Assembly (NCBI GenBank): GCA_951799445.1
Contig: OX637289.1
Location: forward strand, 48,522,264-48,586,263
DNA: 64,000 nucleotides
Reading direction: 5' to 3'
Source: Pseudisothecium myosuroides
Taxonomy: Eukaryota > Streptophyta > Bryopsida > Hypnales > Lembophyllaceae
The translations under genes were made by a program, and so were the position numbers. Shown here piece after piece: positions 9,800 to 21,560 of this stretch (position 1 is its first letter; every line of letters starts with the position of its first letter). The notes under the pieces were generated by a model. The model was not told where the DNA came from. It ran no database searches and was given only the letters and a program-made list of their open reading frames with translations.

Positions 9800-12040
9800 C
9801 CTTCATGAATGGTAGAAATATATATTTAGGCTTATTAGAGTGGTCGGATTTCTAAATTCTCAGGGTTTGGTCCTTCTCTAAGTAAAATAATAAGTGGGAA
9901 AAATAAATGGGGAAATGTTTGTCCTATTTCATCTATAGATTTATGTCAAAAAATACTCAAGGCTATTAGAATGGTCCAATTTTCATATTTATGAGGTTTG
10001 GTCCTTCTATATGTGAAAAAAAGAAGTGGAAAAAAAAATGGAGAACATTAGTTCTATTTTAGCAATAGATGTATGCCAAGAAATACTTAGGTCTAAATAA
10101 GTGGTCCAATTTTTCATATTTTGGGGCTTTAGGCCTTCTATAGGTCAATGTTATAAATAAAAATGGAAAACATATGTAGGCTTTGTGCTTATTGAGGAAA
10201 CAATTAGTTAGTGCTATTAGAGTGGTCCAATTTTCATATTTTTGGCCTAAGGACTTCTATAGGTGAATGTTATAAAAAATAATGGGGAACATATGTACGC
10301 ATTAGGTCTCGGGAAGAAACAATTGGTTAGGGCTATCAGAGTGGTTCAATTTTATATTTTGGGCGTAAGGACTTTTATAGGTGAATGTTTCCCCTCAAAA
10401 TGGGCAGTATATGGAAGCTTTGTGTTTATAGAAGAAACATTATGTTAGTCCTACTAAAGTAGTCCAATTTTCATATTTTTGGTTTAACCCCTAAAGGACC
10501 GGCATGCGTTTTTTGGCTGTATAGAAATTTTGGGCAGGTCCGTGTGATTAGAGATTTTCATATTTTAAGCTGAAATTTTAATAGAAGGTGGGCGCAAGGA
10601 ATATCTTTCATATGCACTAAATTTCAGGACATTTGGAAATAGGAGTCAAAAGTTATGGCCAAATTTATTACTTTTTTTCGTAACTGGGCAGTCCGGGCAG
10701 CAAGAAAAATTTAGCAAAAATTTGATTTCTTTTTTTTAATGTTTTTTTTCTTGTAGATTATATGTTTTTCTATCTGGAAAGCTTTGATTCATTTCATTTG
10801 GATTTGTTATGAAAAAGTTATGGACATTCTTGTTTTTTGGGCAGTTAGAGCATCTTCTTGAAAAAAATAACTTGTAGGATTCATTTCTAAATGCTATTTT
10901 TGCAATTTAAAAAAAAAATAAAATCTCATGGTTTAGTTTACTTGCTAGAACAATCTCACTATTGGGATTAGTGTATTTTAATTCCATCTAAAATATATTC
11001 ATGTTTTAGATTTTCCTTCTATCTCGTACCTACTTCTATTTAATAAAATTTTCAGGAATGAGAATTAAGTTTTTTTGAATATATTTTTTTTTTCAGGACT
11101 CTCAACTCAATTCTCCACTAAAAAGATTTGAAGCACAAAACTCTGTAGTGCAAAAATTTTAAGTGAAAAATGTTTAAGGACAAAAAATCTAGTCCCGCAA
11201 TTTGCTGAAATACTTGTTTTTTCCACTTTAAACGCAGATATCTTGCAATCTGAGCAATCAAAAGTTCTGAAATTTTTTCCACACATTCTCATACTAGTTA
11301 GGTGTAAGATCCTACGGTTAGATGTGCAAAAAAAATATTTTTGATTATTTTTTACTCCTTGCTATAGAAATGGCAGTTTTGATGGTTTTTTGGCAGGAAA
11401 AAAGCTTTCGGCCTTTAGGGGTTAAGGACTTCTATAGGTGAATGTTTAAAAAAACCCGGGGAACATATGTAGGCTTTAGATCTCGGGAAGAAACAATTAG
11501 TTAGTGCTATTAGAATGGTCCAATTTTCATCTTTTTGGCCTAAGGACATCTATAGGTGAATGTTATCAAAAATAATGGGGAACACATGTAGGATTTGTAT
11601 TTATAGAAGAAACACTATATGTTAGTGCTATTATAGTGGTCTGATTTTCATTTTTTTGGCCTAAAGACTTCTATAGGAGAATGTTTCAAAAAAAACGGGG
11701 AGCATATGCAAGCTTTGTGTTTATGGAAGAAACATTATATTAGTGTTCTTAGAGTGGTCCAATTTTCATTTTTTTTGGCCTAAGGACTTCTACAAAATAA
11801 ATATTAAAAAAATTACAAAGTGGAAGAAAAATTTGCCCTAACTACAAAAATAATTGGTCAAGTTTTAGCTAAATATATAGAAGGTTCTAAGAAACATATT
11901 TAAAGTGTGGCTATAAGCAATACAAAGTCTAAGGCATCACTTATTAGGGTGTGCAAATAACTTCAAAAAGGTTTGGAACATGTACCAAAATAACATTGAA
12001 TGCACATCATGATCTTTGATAGTCGTTTTGCGGAATGAGA
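9800..12040 (-). repeat. Left inverted subterminal array of the piggyBac-derived element
   Basis: Units read TTAGTGCTATTAGAGTGGTCC, then TTTTGGCCTAAGGACTTCTATAGGTGAATGTT, then GGGGAACATATGTAGGC. Starts are near 10211, 10330, 10446, then 11501, 11618 and 11737 after M2. Spacing is ~118 bp and is restored across M2 once its 938 bp (element plus one TTAA) are subtracted. The units are the reverse complement of the right array. Confidence 0.75.
10488..11421 (+). mobile_element. TTAA-flanked non-autonomous element, copy M2
   Basis: A 934-bp element with ends CCCCTAAAGGACC and CGGCCTTTAGGGG, flanked by TTAA at 10484-10487 and 11422-11425, inserted within one unit of the left subterminal array. Its middle (TGTCTACATCTGAAGCTTTG-like, then TTGGATTAGTAATG-like blocks) aligns with M1 and M3. 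Confidence 0.8.
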
Positions 12041-12096
12041 TTTTGAGGCCCATAGTGATACTCCTCAAAATACCCTCGATTTAGATGCAAGAATAC

Positions 12097-12465
12097 TCAA
12101 TTGCAAGTACGGCAATAGTAGCTACACTTAGGGTCCCCACAAGTTATGCATGAACGCCTCAATCGACTCGAGGTTGGCATGTGTGGACGTGCATCTTCTT
12201 CTTCTTCATCCACGTCACCTCCCTGCTCACGCCAATTTTGTGTGAGAGCATCACACAAATCGGCCTTGAACTCTAAGTGAGTGATTTTTTTCTTTGAAAC
12301 TGTTGCTGACGCACGAAGCCTAGGTAGATTACGTACATGTTGACTACCGTCGTGTCCAAGAGAAAATAAAAAATTTGATGCCACCACTTGTGCACCCTTG
12401 TTTGGCTAGAGTACGATGCTGTAAGTTGGTCCGCTACATCTACCCCCCTCATATGGATGGTATAT
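12097..12465 (-). pseudogene. piggyBac transposase pseudogene, C-terminal part
   Basis: On the minus strand, directly after the LTR, the frame reads IHMRGVDVADQLTASYSSQ and then KWWHQIFYFLLDTTVVNMY. This is the third-Asp block of the DDE_Tnp_1_7 (piggyBac) family (GVDxADQ). It runs after a frame change into a C-terminal cysteine cluster, C-x2-C-x4-C-x3-C-x2-C, as in many piggyBac transposases. The other part of the gene lies at 17410-18687. Removing the LTR and one 5-bp target copy does not rejoin the two frames exactly (off by two bases), which fits a gene that was already decaying. Confidence 0.75.
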
Positions 12466-13753
12466 TGTGAGCTCCCAATTTGTCACTTGGGACTCATAGA
12501 ATTATTTTTTTGAAATTTGCAATTTAAAGTTGATAAAAGTATACAAAAAGCCATTAAAAGAGTATAGAACCAGAATACGGTTGTGTCATAACCATTATAG
12601 TATTTGGTCTAGATTTCTATTTATACTTAGAATCTCCCCAAACCTCGCCTAAAAATAGAGTAGAAATAATGAGATGGCTAGAATTAGAGGATTTGAGTCA
12701 CACAGCTCCAAAAGGGCTAAATCCCACCATGGATGTGGCAATTCATGGCTAAGTTGATCCAAAGGATCTACAGCAAGGCCACTAGGTCGGGTCCTAGAGT
12801 TAGATTTAGAATTCCCCATTAGATCGACAAATTTCCAAAATTCCGATTGTTAGTATGCAGAAGCCACTAACGTAAGACAGGTCCGTGGAAGAATCTTTAG
12901 TCCAAGGATGGTGTTTCAGGAGAAATTTACTTGCCAAGAGTCCAACAATGAAATCGATTCGCCAAGATTCCTCCACCTGTAGAAGATTCTCGCACCATCG
13001 CCAATTCGAGGAGATGGCTAGTTTTAATCTTCACTGACCAATCGTGCCAAGTACGGAAACGCACCTACATGTCTTTCATGTGACTCCCTGAGAGGTCCCA
13101 TGAAAATTCCCGGCATCTTTCGACTTGCAGAAGAATCTTTTTTGGATGGTCAACCGTTCTAACCTCCAACGGGAATTTTGTGGAAATTACCCAGATTACA
13201 ATAAAATCTTTTTAAAAATTAGACTAGCTTGTTTTATGTTAATAATGCACTCCGTGAAATTTCACGACATTCCGATAGCGGCAAGTACCCGAACCGACAA
13301 GATTCCTCGGGAAGTAACCACGTGGCGGAGTCCCCGCGACGTTGACCGGCATTTCGGGACCATACGATGGTGAAACAAAGTCAACCAAGAGTCCTTTCCA
13401 ACTCTCTTGCACCTACCGAAGATCCTAGGCTAATTACATTTCTCAAAATAGGAGACCCCCAAGATCTAGGATTTTACCACAATTTGATTTTTAAACTAAA
13501 TTAGCCTATGATAGATTTTTGGCCTCAATACGGGGGGTGGGGAAATCTAAGACTAAATACGGCGATCTGGAGCCAACAGTGCAATCCGTTTGGCGATTGG
13601 AGTTAATCTCCAAAAGTTAGGATGTTGGTTTAGCATAGATGGTAGAAGTGGATTTTTAGGGATTAGGATGAAAATCTTTGAGGATGAGGATGAAATTCCA
13701 AATTGATAAGGTTACCTTAGAACTCTAGAGGGAGGGGTGGGCCCTTGGAAACC

Positions 13754-13760
13754 TATATAA
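13754..13760 (+). promoter_or_regulatory. TATA box of LTR copy 1
   Basis: TATATAA followed by GGGCCCCATTTCTCTCTC, the pyrimidine-rich context of a plant transcription start. It sits 1,288 bp from the LTR start; the same motif lies 1,291 and 1,290 bp from the start in copies 2 and 3. Confidence 0.6.
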
Positions 13761-14204
13761 GGGCCCCATTTCTCTCTCTAAAACACCTCCAATTCTTGTT
13801 TTGGATTTGTGGGTATAAGTTATTTTGGATATTTTGGCGTTTGAAGCCAAAACCTCTACGGTGTTTTTGGAGCACTTTTGGTTCCATTGTTGTTGTATTT
13901 CAAGCTTTTGAAGGTCCTTGGAGGTCCTTCTACCTTGCTTTGTGTACTCTTTGTGCTTTCTCATGTACCTTTGTTGGAAGTTGAGAGCCCCTCTCTCTCT
14001 CTCTTGTGTGTCCCCGTGATCTAACTTGTGTGTCTTAAGAGTCTTTTTTGTGTCTTGCATTAATCCTAAAGTCACTTCCCATCGTACCTTGGCGATGCCG
14101 CTTTGAGGGGCCTTTAGTGTGTGAGTCTTTCGTGTGCCACGTTGTCCTAACTTGTGTATTATCTTAAGTATGTTGTTTACCTTCTTCTAACGCTTCCCTT
14201 GTTG

Positions 14205-14460
14205 AGTGAACCCCCCTCCGGGATGGCGAAGCTTTGAACTTACCTTGTGTGTTTTCTTTAAAGTGTGACCTTGTCTTCTTCTAAAGTTCCTCTAGTTGTG
14301 TGAACCCCCCTAGGACGGCGAAGCTTTGAATCTACAACTAATTCTAAGTCCTAGAGTGTGTGTTAAAAAGATCCTAGACAGCGGAGCTACGGATCCTTGG
14401 AGTGTCACAAGTCCTAGAGTTGGTGTTAAACCCAACTTGACGGCGAAGCTTTGAACCTCC
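14205..14460 (+). repeat. GGCGAAGCTTTGAA repeats in LTR copy 1
   Basis: Four degenerate units of roughly 60-110 bp, each containing CCC..GGACGGCGAAGCTTTGAA or a close variant, e.g. near 14222, 14322 and 14440. Homologous arrays lie at 25245-25490 (copy 2) and, inverted, at 37290-37760 (copy 3). Confidence 0.6.
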
Positions 14461-14740
14461 CGGGTACCCCATTCCAAAGTCTAGTTTCCAAGACCTTCTT
14501 GGAAAAGTCTAAAGTTTAGCTTCCAAAATATTAGCGTCCTAGCATGAAATAGGTATTGCGGGCCAAGTTTAGCAAGCGTAGCACTTATATACGTGATTTT
14601 GTAAGTCGAGTGTTTTACTCCAAGAATTTGGGCATAACCCTCCGGACGGCGAAGCCCTGGCTCTAGCACTAATTTTTCAAAAATCCAATTTTTATTTGCT
14701 AAGTGGGTTCCCCTGAGGGAACCCATGGAGTTGATTAAAA

Positions 14741-15400
14741 ATTGGTAGTAACCAGTACATACACCAGTCGGCAGTGGCCAGCACATACACCAGCCAAGCA
14801 GTAACCAGCGTATACCAGTCAGCAATAACCAGCGTATATCAGCCAAGCAGTAACAGCGTATATCAACCACAGTAACCAGCACATACCTAGCCAAGCAGTA
14901 GCCAGCCGGTACCAGTTGGCCGATACACTGCCTGGTCCGATCTTGCTTGGCCAACCTTGCCTGGCCGGCGTTGTTGGTCCTTTGTTGATTGAACTGATTT
15001 TCACATACATCATGGCTAAAAATCAGACCAAAACGGGATGATGCCCTGCGGGGTCCCAACTTTTTCTTTTTTTTAATTTTTCAACTAATTAGGACCTAGT
15101 TAGAAATCCAATTATAAATCTAGCATAGAACTCCAGTTACAAATCTAGTTTAGAAACCCAATTACAAATCTAGTTTAGAAATCCAGTTATAGATCTAGTT
15201 TACAACTCCAGTTATAAATCTAGTTTAGAAATCCAATTATCAATCTAGTTAGAAATCCAGCATAAATCCAGTTTAGCAATCTAGTATAAAAGCCAGTTAG
15301 AACCCAGTTATAAATCCAATTTAAAAATCCAGTTATCAATCTAGTTTAGAAATTCAGTAAAGAAGCTAGTTTAGAATCCAGATTAACATCCAGTTGGAGC
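14741..15400 (+). repeat. Two minisatellites in LTR copy 1
   Basis: 14741-14930 has about eight units of AACCAGCRYATACACCAGCC type. 15090-15400 has about fourteen ~21-bp units of the form TCTAGTTTAGAAATCCAGTTA. Copies 2 and 3 carry unrelated minisatellites at the matching position. Confidence 0.65.
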
Positions 15401-15924
15401 TCAGTTGGGAACCAGAGGTTCAAAACTCCAAAACTCCAAATTGTAACTGAAAAACAGAGGGAAGGGGAAGAAAGAGAATCAACGCCTCCACGTCACTCCT
15501 GCACACAAAACTTGCAAATTTCACTCTTACCAACCAAATACACATATGAACAATGGAAGGAGATTAGAAAAGAAGGAGATGAAGTAGGGAACAAAAGGAG
15601 AGAGACGATAAATAGTGACCTAAGCCTAGGATTAGGTAGGCTTTAGGGAAAAAATCTTGGGAATTTGTGGTGACCGTTGAGAGAAGGATTAGTATGACAA
15701 AAGGGAAGGTTGTGTAAGAGGGTAGGAGGGACATTAAAACCTCCTTGGAGTTTGAGATCATAGTGGTAGGCTCCATAAAAGCTTAGGTGGAATAGTACTA
15801 GCGTAGAAGAAGAGAAGAAGAAAGAAAAGAAAAGAGATAAGAAAAGAAGGAGGTTAGATCGCAAGGGTGTAATATTCTCTAAAATTAAGCGGTGAGCTTG
15901 GAAAAAATCCAACAAAAGACTACC

Positions 15925-15987
15925 ATGGAGCATGAGGATGTGCATGCGGAGGTGGACGAGGTTATTTCTGACATCGGCAGTGAAGAG
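15925..15987 (+). CDS. LTR leader exon, copy 1 (MEHED... exon with GTGAGT donor)
   Basis: accATGG opens 21 codons, MEHEDVHAEVDEVISDIGSE plus a final Glu, followed directly by GTGAGTTTTTG, a consensus plant 5' splice site. The peptide is acidic and matches no family I know. Length and frame are constant in all five copies. In an intact element this exon would be spliced onto a frame downstream of the LTR; no intact element is present to show which. Confidence 0.5.
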
Positions 15988-17409
15988 GTGAGTTTTTGAA
16001 TTAATCCTTAGCGTTCTCCCTAATTAGTGTTGATTTCTTTAATCAGCCCTTAAAACGCGATTAGCGAGCCGAGATTAGTGCAAATTAAAAATTTAGATTC
16101 AAAAGGTTAGAAATAAGGAATAGAGATTTCCGAAAACATATTACATTTAGGATTTGGCTTTAAATTGACCGTGTTAGGATAAGTTAAGTAGTAGGGGGTA
16201 GAACGGAGAAATTTGATAAAAAAATTCATCCAAAAGGGACCATGGACGGAATTTAGGAATTTAGAGTAGAAGGAGAATTTAGGATTAAAATTAGGGATTT
16301 ATTAGCGGTTAAAAACTAGAGTCAAATTAAAGTTTTAATTGTAAAAGTTAACTCTAAGTTCAAAATTTAGAGTTAACTTTGGGAAGCAAAAAATTAGAGT
16401 TAAATTGGGAGTTTAATTTAGGGTTAAATTCTCAAAAGTTGAAACTTAGGGTAGTTTAAAAGGAAGAGTTAGAATTAATTAGAAAGTCAAAAATTAGAGT
16501 AAAAATTAGAAGTCAAAAGTAGAACTAAAAATCAATTTAGGAGGTAGAAATTAAGAGTAGAAATAGGAGTTAAAATTTGAGAGTTAAAAGTCAAAAATTT
16601 AGAGTTAACTTTGAAGGATAAATTTTAGAGTAGTTTAGAAGTAAAAACCTAGAGTTAAAAGTCAAAAGTTAGAATTAAATTTAGAGGTTAAAATTTAGGA
16701 CCAATCGGGAAGTAAAACTTTAGAGTTAAAAGCCAAAAGTAGAAGATAAAGGTTGGAAGTAGAAGTGAAAACTTAGAGTTAAGCTTTAGAAGTAGAAAAT
16801 TAGAGTCAAAGTTAAAATATAAAGTCAAAGTCAGACCTAGAGGTTAAAATTGGGGGTAATCTTAGAAGTAAAAATTTAGAGTTAAAAGCTAAACGTAGAG
16901 TCAAACTTGGAGGTTCAAATCTAGAATCAAGTCAAAGGAGTAAAAATCTAGAGTTACATTTGAAAGTTGAAGTTTAGAGTAAAAGTTAGAATTTAGAGTT
17001 AGTCTTTCAAAGTAGAATTTTCAGGTGGAGCATTAAAACACAAAAGATAGTCTTAGGGGTTCATGAAAGGAACATAGGGGTTTCTATTTTACGTAGTTAG
17101 GGACATTAGAAATGACTCCAACTATCCAGTCAACCCTAGACATCGGATAGATAGTTAGGAAGTTAGAATTTCACATTAAATCACCATCACCCCTGATCAT
17201 TAGCAGTTGGCTTGGAAGTTATCACATGCATCTCTAGACATTTCTTTTGCCCATTCACGACACTTAGGAAATGTTAGCAAAAAGATCTATTGCTTGGAAG
17301 GCACAGTGGACCGTGCTTACAACACCCCTTATATTAAAAAAGTGGATAAAAGCTAAGAACCCGGTCAATGTTCGTTTTATTACCAAGGGTGGGTAATCTA
17401 GCGCCCACA

Positions 17410-18687
17410 CATATTCCAAATGCATGAGTAGAAATGAGGAGGACTAGGCACTTGTCCTTCCACAATATACATGCGATTCATGCATATTCCATTGTAGTGT
17501 GCCTTGTGGTGAATTTTCCAATTTCCAACCGCTTTCAATTCCAGTGGTAGGTCCACTCGATTCGACCTCATAGTGCCAGTGGCATAAATTTCGAGAGCCA
17601 CCAACTCCGTATATAATCCAATGCTGGAAAAGTAGTTGTCTGTGACAACAAAATGCCTCTTGCCCTCTTGGTCATGCAATAATTTCATAACCATATTAAG
17701 GGCTACGTTTGCCTCTAGATGAACCACCGGTGGTATTCCTTGTAGTCCATGATGGTTGACCCCACAATAAATTGAAAACATATTTGGATGATGAATCTGC
17801 TAAACACCAGATCTTGATGCTCCATTTTTGTGGTTTTTTAGGCATATATTGCCTAGCTAGATAGTACGAGCCTTTATATTGTATCATCATTTCATCAATA
17901 GTAAGATATTTTTCCAATGTCCATTCGCATTGGAAACTATCTCTGATTTCATTGACAAGCTAATGGACTTGACCTATCTTGTCATAACTAGCCATATCCC
18001 GATCAGAAATATAATTAGATGGATTGGTAATATAAAGGCAAAGAGTTTTTGCTTCAAACCTCTTCCTCGACAATAATTTTGAAATTTGAGGACAATGAAA
18101 GAAAGAACCTTTTTTGCTCCAATATGTCTTCATGTTTGGTTGTTTCTTCAACCCCATATAAATGCGAGTTGCTAAATAGGCCTTCAAAGTTGGAATTGTC
18201 AAAGGCATCTAATCATATCCCCCCATTTGTTTTTCATTCTCATCCGGTGCGGTTGCATAACGATTAGTCTCCACCACTATTTTACGCAATACAGTCGGTG
18301 GCCAAAAGAATGAAACAATTGCACAAATGTAGGCATTATATGGAAAGCTCTTGTAGGTATGCAAGAACCCACAAATGTTTTTGATTTCAGAAAATAAGTG
18401 AAATTGGTTCATGACCACGTGGAGTCACAAAACCTATGTTTCACACTATCCGGATTGTCCGGGTCCCCTCCATCGTTACTTGCATCCCCATCATATGCTT
18501 CTTCACTCTCTGATGTACTATCCAACATTGGAGCAACATAGCCCACTCTCTTCCGCGGAACCCTTCTTTTATGCAATGTAGCTAGGTTGATATGTACCTC
18601 AGTGGTTGGTATATCATCCTCCGGCCACTCATGAGCTGGGAAAAATTGTTCATTTTCATGTAAATTGATGTCATCCATATTTGACAA
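17410..18687 (-). pseudogene. piggyBac transposase pseudogene, N-terminal and catalytic part
   Basis: Minus-strand frames joined by stops and one frameshift. They cover an acidic N-terminus (18687-18409); a segment ending WSKKGSFFHCPQISKLLS (18208-17960) typical of the piggyBac N-terminal core; YMPKKPQKWSIKIWCLADS with the first catalytic Asp (near 17820); and VVTDNYFSSIGLYTELVALE then ATGTMRSNR with the second Asp (17660-17550). The third Asp block lies beyond the LTR at 12097-12465. In-frame TAG codons occur at the 18209 and 17960 boundaries, and a frameshift lies near 17770. The protein would have excised and inserted DNA at TTAA. It is not functional here. Confidence 0.8.
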
Positions 18688-18897
18688 GCTGGGTTGGAAG
18701 GTTGATGCACTGAATCCTGCACAATGCCTACAATTCCAAATGTTATTTGTTGTACATTTTTAGTACAAAAATGTACAAAAGAAAGCCAAATGACTTGGTG
18801 TACATCTCTAAACACAAAGCCTACATATGTTCATCAATCCTATAAGAACAAAAAACAACTATACAAGTCATATCCCTCCAAAATGTGAGAACTTGCC

Positions 18898-19900
18898 CAC
18901 TCTAATTGCACTAACATAATGTTTCTTCCATAAACCCAATGCCTACATATGCTCTTTCTTTTTTGTGGTAACATTCATTCATAGAATGCTTAGACCAAAA
19001 ATGTGACTCCATTTGCTCACTCTAATTGCACTAACATAATGTTTATTCCATAAACCCAATGCCTACATATGCTCCCCCTTCTGGGGGGCATACTTCCACC
19101 TATAGAATACTTAGGCCAAAAATGTGACCCCATTTGCTCACTCTAATTGCACTAACATAATGTTTCTTCCATAAACCCAATGCCTATATATGCTTCTTCT
19201 TTTTTGTGGAAACATTCACCTATAGAATGCTTAGGCCAAAAATATAATCCCATTTGCTCACTCTAATTGCACTAACATAATGTTTCTTCCATAAACCCAA
19301 TGCCTACATATGCTCCTTCTTTTTTGTGGAAACATTCACCCATAGAATGCTTAGGTCAAAAATGTGACCCCATTTGCTCACTCTAATTGCACTAACATAA
19401 TGTTTCTTCCATAAACCCAATGCCTACATATGCTCTTTCTTTTTTGTGGAAACATTCACCTATAGAATGCTTAGGCCAAAAATATAATCCCATTTGCTCA
19501 CTCTAATTGCACTAACATAATGTTTCTTCCATAAACCCAATGCCTACATATGCTCCTTCTTTTTTGTGGAAACATTCACCCATAGAATGCTTAGGTCAAA
19601 AATGTGACCCCATTTGCTCACTCTAATTGCACTAACATAATGTTTCTTCCATAAGCCCAATGCCTATATATGCTTCTTCTTTTTTGTGGAAACATTCACC
19701 TATAGAATGCTTAGGCCAAAAATATAATCCCATTTGCTCACTCTAATTGCACTAACATAATGTTTCTTCCATAAACCCAATGCCTACATATGCTCTTTCT
19801 TTTTTGTGGAAACATTCACCTATAGAATGCTTAGGCCAAAAATGTGACCCCATTTGCTCACTCTAATTGCACTAACATATGATGTTTCTTCCATGAACCC
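18898..19900 (+). repeat. 120-bp tandem repeat, inner part of the right piggyBac subterminal array
   Basis: About 8.4 copies with an exact 120-bp period: the phrase CTCTAATTGCACTAACATAA recurs at the same column at 19141, 19261, 19381, 19501, 19621, 19741 and 19861. Two alternating sub-variants (AAATGTGACCCC and AAATATAATCCC) suggest spread by amplification of two-unit blocks. Confidence 0.9.
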
Positions 19901-21230
19901 ACTACCTACATGTACTCCCCATTTCCTTTTGGAAACTTATTATTTCACTTAAAGAAGGCCAAAACTTCAAAAATAGGAACACTCTAATAGGCCTAAGTAT
20001 ACATTTATTGGCATACATCTATAAACCCAAGCCTATAAATGTGACCCCATTTTTATTTATTTTTCAGTTATTATTATTCTTAGATGTGGCCTAAACCTTC
20101 TAAATAGGAAAATTGGACCATCCTAATAGGCCTAAGTATATATTTATTGGCATACATCTGTAAACCAAAGCCTACAAATGTGACCCATTTTTTTCACTTA
20201 TTATTTTACTTAGATGCGGCCTAAATCTTCTAAATAGAAAAACTGGACCATCCTAATAGGCCTAAATATATATTTATTGTATAAACCAAAGCCTACAAAT
20301 GTGTCTCCATTTTTTTCTCTTATAGTTTCACTTAGAGACAACCAAACTTCAAAAATACAAAAATTGAACCCCTCCAAATATATATGTCTTGAACCACATG
20401 TATAAGTGAAATAGGACAAATTTCCCCCATTTTTTTTATTGGTTCACTTATTATTTCACTTAGAAAAGGCCTAAACCCCCAAAATAGGAAAACTTGACCA
20501 CTCTAGTATGCCTAAATATTTCTTGGCATACCTTTATAAATAGAATTTGACAAATGTGACCTAATATATATGTGTGTATATATTTTTTTCACTTATAATT
20601 TCACCTAGAGAGGGATCAAACTTCAAAAATACAAATCCTAAAACGCTCTAATAGGCCTAAGTATATATGTCTTGGAACACATTTATAAGTAAAATAGGAC
20701 AAATGTTCCCTATTTTTATTTTTGGTTTCTTTTTTATTTTTATTTCACTTAGAAGAGGCCTAAACCTTGAAAATAGGAAAATTGGACCACTCTAGTACAC
20801 CTAAGTATTTCTTGGCATACCTTTATAAATAGAATTGGACAAATGTGACCTAATATATATGTGTATATATTTTTTTTTCACTTATAATTTCAATTAGAGA
20901 GGGATCAAACTTCAAAAATACAAATCCTAAACCGCTCTAGTAGGCCTAAGTATATATGTCTTGGACCACATCTATAAGTAAAATAGGACAAATGTTCCCT
21001 ATTTTTTTGTTCCCTTTTTATTTCACTTATTATTTCACTTAGAAAAGGCCTAAACCTCCAACATAGGAAAATTGGACCACTCTAGTACACCTAAGTATTT
21101 TTCGGCATACATCTAAAAATAAAATAGGACAAATGTGACCCCTTTTTTTTACTTATTATTTCATTTATAGAAGGCATAAACCATAGAAATAGGAAAATTT
21201 GACTACTCTAATTTGTATAAGTGTATATTT
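19901..21230 (+). repeat. Diverged outer part of the right piggyBac subterminal array
   Basis: Units of about 120-140 bp containing AAAATTGGACCACTCTAATAGG..CCTAAGTATATAT..GGCATACATCTATAAA. They are the reverse complement of the outer left array around 9830-10200. No coding frames. Confidence 0.65.
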
Positions 21231-21560
21231 CTTTGTGTACATAGAGACTCTAGAAATGTACAAAGGCAATCCAATTTTTTTTATAACATTCACAAATACA
21301 AGGTTTTATCCTAAATATAGAATGCATATGGTATCAAACTTTTCAAAGTTATATGTAAACTATTGTCCTATACTTCCAACAAAATTTTCTAAAATTGCTA
21401 GTACATAAGGGCTCTAACTAAGCACAATAGGAGTGAAATTTGTGGTGGAGATGCACAATTGTGGAACATGCTCTTCCTCAGCTTGTTGTACAGTTGGAGT
21501 GACTTTGACATACTATTTAGTTGGAGTGACTTCAACATGAGACTGAGACTGAAACTAAAA

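Larger units (their letters stand above)
12466..17409 (+). mobile_element. Solo LTR family A, complete copy 1 (inside piggyBac transposase)
   Basis: A 4,944-bp element, TGTGAGCTCCC...AGCGCCCACA, i.e. TG..CA ended. It is flanked by near-identical 5-mers (tatat at 12461-12465, catat at 17410-17414), as expected for an LTR element after ectopic loss of its body. Order: AT-rich U3-like part with a GTGGCGG block, TATA box at +1.29 kb, a set of GGCGAAGCTTTGAA repeats, minisatellites, leader exon with donor, degenerate AGAGTTAAAAGT tract, conserved right end. No primer-binding site or gag/pol adjoins either side. Similar fragments recur five more times in this window, so the family is abundant. Confidence 0.75.
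9800..21230 (-). mobile_element. Large piggyBac-derived transposon, decayed, with nested insertions
   Basis: A transposase pseudogene is flanked by two arrays of related units in inverted orientation (left about 9800-12040, right about 18790-21230). Both arrays grade from regular ~120-bp units nearest the gene to more diverged, longer units outside. Removing the LTR (4.94 kb) and the M2 element (0.93 kb) leaves about 5.6 kb. Exact ends and their TTAA were not found, so the limits are approximate. Confidence 0.55.

Noticed and set aside
18898..19900. CRISPR-like array or centromeric satellite
   Set aside because: The 120-bp unit repeats without unique spacers, and it is mirrored on the other side of a transposase gene, so it belongs to the transposon.
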